DNA of 19,658 bases from assembly GCA_937951955.1 (NCBI GenBank), contig CALGAD010000096.1, forward strand, positions 1 to 19,658, in the 5' to 3' direction. The notes below the pieces were generated by a model. That model ran no database searches, was not told the DNA's origin, and saw only the letters and a program-made list of their open reading frames with translations. A program made the translations under genes and the position numbers. Positions 13,984 to 19,658 of this stretch are shown in pieces. Within the stretch, counting starts at the first letter, position 1; each line of letters opens with the position of its first letter. This DNA comes from an uncultured Bacillaceae bacterium. GTDB taxonomy: Bacteria > Bacillota > Bacilli > Bacillales > Caldibacillaceae.

Positions 13984-16281
13984 TTGAGTTGGATTAAACG
14001 ATTTTTTCAAAATATATCACAAGACCAATCAGCCGATGAGAACTACGACAACATCCCTGAGCAAAAACATGTGACGGCCCCTAAAGAAATAAAAGCGAGA
14101 GTCGCGTATCGATACCCGAAACGAAATTTCCGTTTCCCAATCGATGTCGATACACGAATTTCTCATGTCCAGCAAGAAATTCAGAAAGAAAAGGAACGGT
14201 ATCAAAAACAGCCGGGTTCACATCAGCATATCCATGTTAAAAAGAGCACAAATACCCCCCGCACCGAACTAAACCGCTGGCAAGAAGAAGAGGTGGTGGA
14301 TGAGCAACCGGCTGTGATGAAACACACCAGGAAAAGACCGTTCCGGCCAACAGTCATACCGTCGCCGATTTACGGGTTGAAAAGGTCAAAAGAAGAAGGG
14401 AAAGAAGAACCTGTCGTTTTCGAATTAACGCCATTTTTTGAAGAGGAAAATTCCGAAAATGATTCAGTCATTCGCAATACCCTTTCAAATGAAGAAAAGA
14501 ATGCAACAAATCACTCGGAATTATTTGCAGCCGAACAGGATGAGATTGTTCATCCAGGAGAAGTTGATGATACTCAGAGTATGGAAGAGCCCAAACTGTC
14601 CGGAGATTATCGTTCCGAGTTCAGGGAAAACCGCGAATCTTTCTCCCCCGTTGTACCAAAAGAGGATAACGATCAACTGGAGGAACAACCGGCTCGTCAG
14701 CAAATTGAAAATGAAAGCGAAAATAAGCCGGTCACAAATAGCAAACGTGTTTGGACACCGAAACGTAACATTCATCCGAATAGAGGACCGATTCCTTACA
14801 ATGTCCTCATGTTAAAACAAGACCGGGAAAACTGGAGAAAACGGAACGCAGCAAAAACAGCGGATTTGTCCGAAAAGACATATTATCAATTTCCATCCTT
14901 GTCGCTTTTAAACAGACCGGTGAAGCAAAAATCGAATGAACAATGGATTCGTAACCAAATTAACATTTTAAATCACACGTTTGCGAGTTTCAATGTGCGC
15001 GCAAAGGTAGTCGGAGTTTCAGAAGGACCGAGTGTTACCCGTTTTGAAATTGCTCCGGAAGTCGGCGTTAAGGTAAGTAAAATTACGAACTTGACCGATG
15101 ATATTAAATTAAGTTTGGCTGCGAAAGATATTCGTATCGAAGCACCCATTCCTGGAAAACATACGATCGGTATTGAAGTGCCGAACCCGGATGCAAGACC
15201 TGTCTTTCTCCGGGAAATACTGGAAGATAGAGACTTTTCAAAAGCACCATCACCTTTAACGATCGCTCTTGGTTTAGATATCACAGGGACACCGATTATA
15301 ACGGACTTAAAGTCGATGCCGCATGGGTTGATTGCCGGCGCAACGGGATCCGGGAAAAGTGTAGCGATCAACTCATTTATCGTTAGTTTATTATATAAAG
15401 CCCGTCCCGATGAGGTAAAGCTTCTGCTCATCGATCCAAAAATGGTGGAATTATCGCCTTATAATGAAATCCCCCATCTTCTCAGTCCGGTTATAACCAA
15501 TGTAAAGGCAGCCACCGCTGCATTAAAATGGGCTGTCGAGGAGATGGAAAGACGGTACGAACTCTTTGCAAAAGATGGCGTGCGCGATATCAAACGTTTT
15601 AATAAACGAGTGAAAGAACAAGAAAAATTGCCCTATATCGTCATCATCATCGATGAACTGGCAGATTTAATGATGGTCGCACCGAGCGATGTTGAAGAAG
15701 CGATCGCCCGAATTGCCCAAAAGGCCAGAGCCTGTGGTATTCATCTTCTCATCGCTACACAAAGGCCATCGGTCGATGTCATTACCGGACTTATTAAGGC
15801 AAATATCCCGACGCGTATCGCCTTTTCTGTCTCTTCGCAAGTGGATTCGCGGACGATTATTGATACGAACGGAGCCGAACGACTTCTCGGAAAAGGAGAT
15901 ATGTTATTTTTAGCAAATGGAACGTCAAAACCCGTTCGAATTCAAGGAGCATATATTTCCGATGAAGAAATCGAGAGTGTTGTTGAACACGTCCGCCAGC
16001 AAGGTAAACCAGAGTATTTGTTTGAGGAAAAAGAACTGCTGAAACAATCGGAACACGAAGAGACCGATGAATTATTCATTCCCGCCTGCGAATATGCGGT
16101 AGAAATCGGCCATATCTCGACTTCTGCCCTGCAGCGCCGCTTCCGCATTGGGTACAACCGGGCCGCCCGTCTCGTTGATATGATGGAACAAAAGGGGATG
16201 ATTTCAGAACAAAAAGGAAGTAAACCGCGGGATGTCCTATTAACGCAGCAAGATTTAGAAACATTAAAACAATATTCATAA
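13984..16281 (+). CDS. sftA: Septum-associated DNA translocase SftA (FtsK/SpoIIIE family)
   Basis: 765 residues from a TTG at 13984. It is an FtsK-type motor that moves chromosomal DNA away from the closing septum. There is no N-terminal membrane block, which marks it as SftA and not SpoIIIE. After MSWIKRFFQNI, a possible amphipathic helix, comes a long acidic, low-complexity linker (about 30-300). The motor follows: alpha/beta region from about 320, Walker A GATGSGKS (452-459), Walker B IIIDELADL with D557 and E558, ATQRPSVDVITGLIKANIPTR, and the DNA-orienting gamma winged helix (about 700-765, ALQRRFRIGYNRAARLVD). B. subtilis SftA is longer (about 950), so the linker is shorter here. TTG is chosen because the ORF opens there with the family-like MSWIKRFF; its ribosome site (AAAGAAAGAG) is weak. 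Own promoter and terminator. Confidence 0.93.
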   Translation: MSWIKRFFQNISQDQSADENYDNIPEQKHVTAPKEIKARVAYRYPKRNFRFPIDVDTRISHVQQEIQKEKERYQKQPGSHQHIHVKKSTNTPRTELNRWQEEEVVDEQPAVMKHTRKRPFRPTVIPSPIYGLKRSKEEGKEEPVVFELTPFFEEENSENDSVIRNTLSNEEKNATNHSELFAAEQDEIVHPGEVDDTQSMEEPKLSGDYRSEFRENRESFSPVVPKEDNDQLEEQPARQQIENESENKPVTNSKRVWTPKRNIHPNRGPIPYNVLMLKQDRENWRKRNAAKTADLSEKTYYQFPSLSLLNRPVKQKSNEQWIRNQINILNHTFASFNVRAKVVGVSEGPSVTRFEIAPEVGVKVSKITNLTDDIKLSLAAKDIRIEAPIPGKHTIGIEVPNPDARPVFLREILEDRDFSKAPSPLTIALGLDITGTPIITDLKSMPHGLIAGATGSGKSVAINSFIVSLLYKARPDEVKLLLIDPKMVELSPYNEIPHLLSPVITNVKAATAALKWAVEEMERRYELFAKDGVRDIKRFNKRVKEQEKLPYIVIIIDELADLMMVAPSDVEEAIARIAQKARACGIHLLIATQRPSVDVITGLIKANIPTRIAFSVSSQVDSRTIIDTNGAERLLGKGDMLFLANGTSKPVRIQGAYISDEEIESVVEHVRQQGKPEYLFEEKELLKQSEHEETDELFIPACEYAVEIGHISTSALQRRFRIGYNRAARLVDMMEQKGMISEQKGSKPRDVLLTQQDLETLKQYS

Positions 16282-16283
16282 AT

Positions 16284-16320
16284 AAAAGATGACCGTCCAT
16301 TCCCTGTACGGTCATCTTTT
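16284..16320 (+). terminator. Terminator of sftA
   Basis: A perfect 13-bp stem with an 11-nt loop (arms 16284-16296 and 16308-16320) whose right arm ends in TTTT. The A/T flanks could also stop opposing transcripts. Confidence 0.93.
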
Positions 16321-16472
16321 TATAAATATCATTCATTTTTTTACTTGTCGATATAAATGAAGCAGGAGGAAAAATTTTCTCACAAATTTGCTTTTATTCA
16401 TGATAAAACAAGCAACATTACCCGGGCAAATGGTTACTATAAGTAAGAGAAATAGTTTTTTTCCATGGAAAA

Positions 16473-16481
16473 TGTTATAAT
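16473..16481 (+). promoter_or_regulatory. Extended -10 promoter of murC
   Basis: TGTTATAAT is a perfect extended -10 element. The -35 position is poor. It predicts a leader of about 85 nt before the ATG at 16575; no riboswitch-like fold is evident in it. Confidence 0.6.
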
Positions 16482-16574
16482 ATGTAAATGTGTCATATAA
16501 GTAATACCAAGATACGTATAAAATGTTGATCTGTTATTTATTATGTATCCAGACTTTGTTGGAGGTTCTTTCTT

Positions 16575-17879
16575 ATGACAATTTATCATTTTGTTGGTAT
16601 AAAGGGATCGGGGATGAGCGCCCTTGCGCAGATTCTCCACGATATGGGTTATCAAGTGCAAGGATCAGATGTTGAAAAACATTACTTTACCCAATTAAAT
16701 TTGGAAAAATCAGGCATTCCTATTCTTCCCTTTGATAAAAATAATATTCAGCCAAATATGACAGTTATAGCAGGTAATGCTTTTCCAGATACACACGAAG
16801 AAATTCAAGAAGCAATCAATCTAGGATTACCAGTCATCCGTTATCATAAATTTATTGGACAATTTCTGGAAAATTTTACAAGTATCGCTGTTACGGGTGC
16901 CCATGGAAAAACATCAACGACCGGATTGCTTTCCCATGTGCTGGAAGCGGCCAAACCCACCTCTTATTTAATTGGTGATGGTACAGGAAAAGGTGTCAAA
17001 GGCGCAGAATATTTCAGCTTTGAAGCATGTGAATACCGCCGTCATTTTCTCTCATACGAGCCGGACTACTGTATCATGACAAATATTGATTTTGACCATC
17101 CGGATTATTTTGCCGATATAGATGATGTTTTTGCGGCCTTCCAGGAACTCGCCTTTCAGGTAAAAAAAGGAATTATTGCTTATGGCGACGATGAATATTT
17201 ACAGCGGATTCAGGCAAAAGTTCCGGTCGTCTATTACGGATTCGGTGAAGATAATGATTTTCAGGCCCGGAATATCGAAACAACGGAAAATGGTACAAAA
17301 TTTGACGTGTTTGTAAGAAATACGTTTTATTCATCCTTTGAAATCCCGACGTTCGGTAAGCACAATGTCTTAAACGCGTTAGCGGTCATTACGTTATGCG
17401 ATTATGAAAACATTGATCTTTCCATCACGAAAGAGCAATTAAAAACGTTCCACGGCGTAAAAAGACGCTTTACCGAAAAGGAAATCGGTTCGCAAATTCT
17501 GGTTGACGACTATGCCCATCATCCGACAGAAATACGCGCAACGATTGATACAGCCCGGCAAAAATATCCGGAACATCAAATCGTGGCAATTTTCCAGCCC
17601 CATACGTACACACGAACGCAAACATTCCTGAACGAGTTTGCCGAAAGTTTGCGCCTTGCCGATGCTGTCTTTTTATGTGAAATTTTCGGTTCAGCCCGGG
17701 AAAATCATGGACAATTATCCGTAAAAGATTTGCAAGAAAAAATCCCCGGTTCGGAACTCATTGATGAAACAAATATTTCACAACTCGAGCAATTTAAAAA
17801 CGCTGTATTATTGTTTATGGGTGCAGGCGACATCCAAAAATTGGAAGAGGCTTATACCGAGTACCTTCAATCCAGATAA
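16575..17879 (+). CDS. murC: UDP-N-acetylmuramate--L-alanine ligase MurC
   Basis: 434 residues, normal for Firmicute MurC. It joins L-alanine to UDP-MurNAc with ATP, the first peptide step of peptidoglycan precursor synthesis, in the cytoplasm. The N-terminal UDP-sugar domain opens IYHFVGIKGSGMSALAQ; the central ATPase domain has the P-loop GAHGKTSTT (108-116), EACEYRRHFL and NIDFDHPDYF; the C-terminal domain carries DDYAHHPTE (311-319) and IFQPHTYTRT. All three Mur ligase domains are complete. Start: ATG at 16575 with GGAGG 9 nt upstream. In B. subtilis ytxG follows murC; here a terminator and a convergent aminopeptidase gene follow. Confidence 0.97.
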   Translation: MTIYHFVGIKGSGMSALAQILHDMGYQVQGSDVEKHYFTQLNLEKSGIPILPFDKNNIQPNMTVIAGNAFPDTHEEIQEAINLGLPVIRYHKFIGQFLENFTSIAVTGAHGKTSTTGLLSHVLEAAKPTSYLIGDGTGKGVKGAEYFSFEACEYRRHFLSYEPDYCIMTNIDFDHPDYFADIDDVFAAFQELAFQVKKGIIAYGDDEYLQRIQAKVPVVYYGFGEDNDFQARNIETTENGTKFDVFVRNTFYSSFEIPTFGKHNVLNALAVITLCDYENIDLSITKEQLKTFHGVKRRFTEKEIGSQILVDDYAHHPTEIRATIDTARQKYPEHQIVAIFQPHTYTRTQTFLNEFAESLRLADAVFLCEIFGSARENHGQLSVKDLQEKIPGSELIDETNISQLEQFKNAVLLFMGAGDIQKLEEAYTEYLQSR

Positions 17880-17906
17880 AATAAAAATGACCATCCTATC
17901 AATTTT

Positions 17907-17930
17907 GCGTTGCTTAAGCAACGCTTTTTT
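17907..17930 (+). terminator. Terminator of murC
   Basis: GCGTTGC/GCAACGC stem with a TTAA loop (an 18-bp palindrome), followed by six T. Confidence 0.93.
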
Positions 17931-17957
17931 GATTTTCCGTTTAAATTTTGCATTATG

Positions 17958-18002
17958 AAAAAACGGTGGCATGATTGTTCGAAAAAACAATGCACACCAC
18001 CG
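17958..18002 (-). terminator. Terminator of the M29 aminopeptidase gene
   Basis: On the minus strand CGGTGG (18002-17997) pairs with CCACCG (17969-17964), with a second inner stem ATTGTT/AACAAT, and then six T. It faces the murC terminator, so the convergent pair is insulated. Confidence 0.85.
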
Positions 18003-18059
18003 AAGCTTCCTCATTCCATCTCATTGTTACTGATGGATCAAAATATTAAAAAGAGCTCT

Positions 18060-19175
18060 TTACCGTAAGTTCTCCGGATTCAGTCCTTCCAGCTCGGGGA
18101 TGACAAAAATACCGTCTTTTCGGACGAGGACATCGTCAAAATACATTTCACCGCCGCCATATTCTGGACGCTGAATGAGCACCATATCCCAGTGAATATT
18201 AGAATGGTTGCCGTTGTACGCGTTATCGTAACATTGTCCCGGTGTAAAGTGAATGCTGCCGGCAATCTTTTCATCAAACAATGTTTCCTGCATCGGATGC
18301 AGGATATAAGGATTGACACCAATTGCAAATTCTCCAACATACCGGGCTCCGTCGTCCGTATCGAAAATGTTATTGATCCGTTCGGTGTCATTAGCTGTTG
18401 CCTCGACAATTTTTCCGTCTTTAAAGACTAACCGGATATTCGTAAAAGTAAACCCTTGATACGTCGATGCTGTATTGAACGTAATGACACCATTGACGGA
18501 ATCTTTGACCGGAGCCGTATATACTTCCCCGTCAGGGATATTCGCTTTGCCGTCACATTTAATCGCCGGAATATCTTTGATGGAGAATGTTAAATCCGTT
18601 CCAGGTGATACGAGCCGGACCTTATCCGTTCGATTCATTAAATCGACAAGTTGATCCATGGCTTTACTCATTTTCGCATAATCCAGATTGCAGACATTAA
18701 AGTAAAAATCTTCGAAAGCCTCTGTACTCATACTGGCCCGCTGTGCCATAGAAGCGTTTGGATAGCGGAGTACGACCCACTTCGTTTTTGGCACACGGAT
18801 TTCATTATGAACTTTTCTACCCCGGGTTTTTCCATCGATTTTCATTTTTTCATCGGGAACATCCGCATACTCGCTAATATTATGTACGGACCGGACACCA
18901 ATATAGGCATCCATCCTGGACATTAGCCGGGCTTCATGGTCTGCCAAAATATCAAACTGTTCTTCACTCGCTCCCATTAATAAAGCACGCTCTATTTCCT
19001 GATCCTTGATCCAGACGAAAGGATAACCTCCCGCTCGATAGGCTTCTTCAATCAGTGCCTTTACGAATTCCTTCTCCAGGCCGTAATTTTCGATAAGAAC
19101 TTTCTCACCTTTTTGCAACTCGATTGAATAATTGATGATTGTCCGTGCCAATTGGCGCACGCGCGGATCCATCAT
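18060..19175 (-). CDS. M29-family metallo-aminopeptidase (aminopeptidase T/PepS-like)
   Basis: 371 residues, shorter than the classical AmpS/PepS/AmpT proteins (about 410). It should remove N-terminal residues from peptides in the cytoplasm with two metal ions. Likely ligands, by comparison with the family motifs, are E217 (DGEVYTAP), E282 (VGEFAIGVN), H309 (SIHFTPG), H328 and D330 (IHWDMV). The start is the ATG at 19175, preceded by GGAGG 7 nt upstream; a second ATG follows directly, and the ten-codon upstream extension contains that ribosome site. It stands alone, ending in its own terminator against murC, and is divergent from the small ytzB gene. No signal peptide. Symbol withheld because the length does not fit AmpS. 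Confidence 0.88.
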   Translation of the reverse strand: MMDPRVRQLARTIINYSIELQKGEKVLIENYGLEKEFVKALIEEAYRAGGYPFVWIKDQEIERALLMGASEEQFDILADHEARLMSRMDAYIGVRSVHNISEYADVPDEKMKIDGKTRGRKVHNEIRVPKTKWVVLRYPNASMAQRASMSTEAFEDFYFNVCNLDYAKMSKAMDQLVDLMNRTDKVRLVSPGTDLTFSIKDIPAIKCDGKANIPDGEVYTAPVKDSVNGVITFNTASTYQGFTFTNIRLVFKDGKIVEATANDTERINNIFDTDDGARYVGEFAIGVNPYILHPMQETLFDEKIAGSIHFTPGQCYDNAYNGNHSNIHWDMVLIQRPEYGGGEMYFDDVLVRKDGIFVIPELEGLNPENLR

Positions 19176-19251
19176 GCCAATCCCTCCATTTTCATTAATA
19201 TTCATATTTTACACGATATCCGGGAGAATTTTGCATTTTTTTCCGGAACCC

Positions 19252-19280
19252 TAGATATTTTCGCACCAAACGAGTATACT
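19252..19280 (+). promoter_or_regulatory. Candidate promoter of ytzB
   Basis: TAGATA (19252-19257), a 17-nt spacer and TATACT (19275-19280), 4/6 and 5/6 matches to sigma-A boxes. The leader would be about 18 nt, just enough to include the AGGAGG. Confidence 0.45.
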
Positions 19281-19304
19281 TCAAGTAATGAGGAGGAGAG
19301 GCAA

Positions 19305-19622
19305 GTGAACTGGAAAAGTTTTTTTAGCGGGGTAGCCATCGGACTTGCTATCGGTATTTTTGTAGCTAAAACAACCGAAAAGCTCGGGACCTTAAATTCC
19401 GAGGATGTGCTGGCAAAGGTGAAAAACGAACTAAAGAAAAAGGGAAAAATCACCGGTTCCTGGATTATTGCCCAGCCGGAAACGTACCAAAAAAACGATT
19501 TATCGTATCAAGTGTATCGCGGTGGCATCACGCGCCTGCAAGATCATCAATCGATGACTTACGAATTTCTGGCAGATGCCAAAACAGGTACAGTTTTAGA
19601 ATTAAATAAACTTAATCAATAA
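19305..19622 (+). CDS. ytzB: Small membrane-anchored PepSY-like protein (YtzB type)
   Basis: 105 residues from a GTG at 19305, with AGGAGG 8 nt upstream. The reading frame stays open well upstream, into the divergent aminopeptidase gene, but no ribosome site supports an earlier start. A short N-terminal hydrophobic Gly/Ala segment (about 5-21, SFFSGVAIGLAIGIFVA) could be a membrane anchor or uncleaved signal. The remainder contains a PepSY-like stretch: a helix (SEDVLAKVKNELKKKG) followed by strands ending YEFLADAKTGTVLELNK. PepSY domains are thought to bind or inhibit peptidases; a link to the adjacent aminopeptidase is only a guess. It resembles B. subtilis YtzB by memory. Confidence 0.82.
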   Translation: MNWKSFFSGVAIGLAIGIFVAKTTEKLGTLNSEDVLAKVKNELKKKGKITGSWIIAQPETYQKNDLSYQVYRGGITRLQDHQSMTYEFLADAKTGTVLELNKLNQ

Positions 19623-19642
19623 ATTCTTTCCATGGACAAATC

Positions 19643-19658
19643 CTTGTTCGAAAACAAG
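19643..19658 (+). terminator. Probable terminator stem cut by the window edge
   Basis: CTTGTT/AACAAG stem with a CGAA loop begins 20 nt after the ytzB stop. The sequence ends at the stem, so a T-run cannot be checked. Confidence 0.4.

Noticed and set aside
16357..16446. 29-codon ORF (ATG to TAA) between sftA and murC
   Set aside because: No ribosome binding site before the ATG, AT-rich intergenic context and no recognisable composition. An AGGAGG falls inside the ORF and has no usable start after it.
1..19658. cre sites, CRISPR arrays, tRNA or rRNA genes, insertion sequences, attachment sites
   Set aside because: Intergenic regions were read by eye for these. No site close to the CcpA cre consensus, no spaced repeats, no tRNA cloverleaf and no transposase were found.

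Overview
The window looks like chromosomal core DNA from a low-to-moderate-GC member of the Bacillaceae. Support comes from a CcpA that matches the Bacillus protein closely, the ccpA-motP-motS order, a ytpP-ytpQ-ytpR run followed by sftA and murC, many AGGAGG-type ribosome binding sites, GTG/TTG starts and hairpin-plus-U-tract terminators. I see no rRNA, tRNA, CRISPR array, insertion sequence or phage gene. Species cannot be named from sequence alone.

Layout. 1-2864 (minus): ccpA, motP and motS, a carbon-catabolite regulator followed by a sodium-type flagellar stator pair, ending in a strong terminator. 2865-3226: divergent control region with the ccpA promoter and a terminator-like hairpin that has no matching upstream gene. 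3227-6677 (plus): a 720-residue FtsA/actin-fold ATPase with five repeated NG...GD modules, then a 356-residue lipoprotein. 6711-9184 (minus): an FAD oxidoreductase with a C-terminal Rieske domain (YhfW type), then ytxG-ytxH, which overlap by one base. 9449-11766 (plus): an M42 aminopeptidase (YtoP), a DUF84/YjjX-type non-canonical NTP phosphatase and a small lipoprotein. 12004-13778 (plus): ytpP (thioredoxin-like), ytpQ (DUF1444) and ytpR (tRNA-binding-domain protein) as an operon. 13984-17879 (plus): sftA (soluble septal DNA translocase) and murC, each with its own promoter and terminator. 18060-19175 (minus): an M29 metallo-aminopeptidase. 19305-19622 (plus): a small PepSY-like protein (YtzB), with a possible terminator stem running off the window.

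How the genes fit together. Several products concern the envelope and division: the FtsA-like protein, MurC (peptidoglycan precursor ligase), SftA (clears DNA from the septum) and two lipoproteins. Others concern redox and peptide metabolism (YtpP, the Rieske flavoprotein, two aminopeptidases). From memory of B. subtilis, ytxG-ytxH-ytxJ-aroA lie between murC and ccpA. Here aroA and ytxJ are absent and ytxGH sits far from murC, so the neighbourhood has been rearranged.

The items most worth a second look are the FtsA-like protein with its C-terminal repeats, the Fur/PerR-like palindrome on the sftA promoter, and the orphan terminator beside ccpA. No defence system or mobile island is visible.
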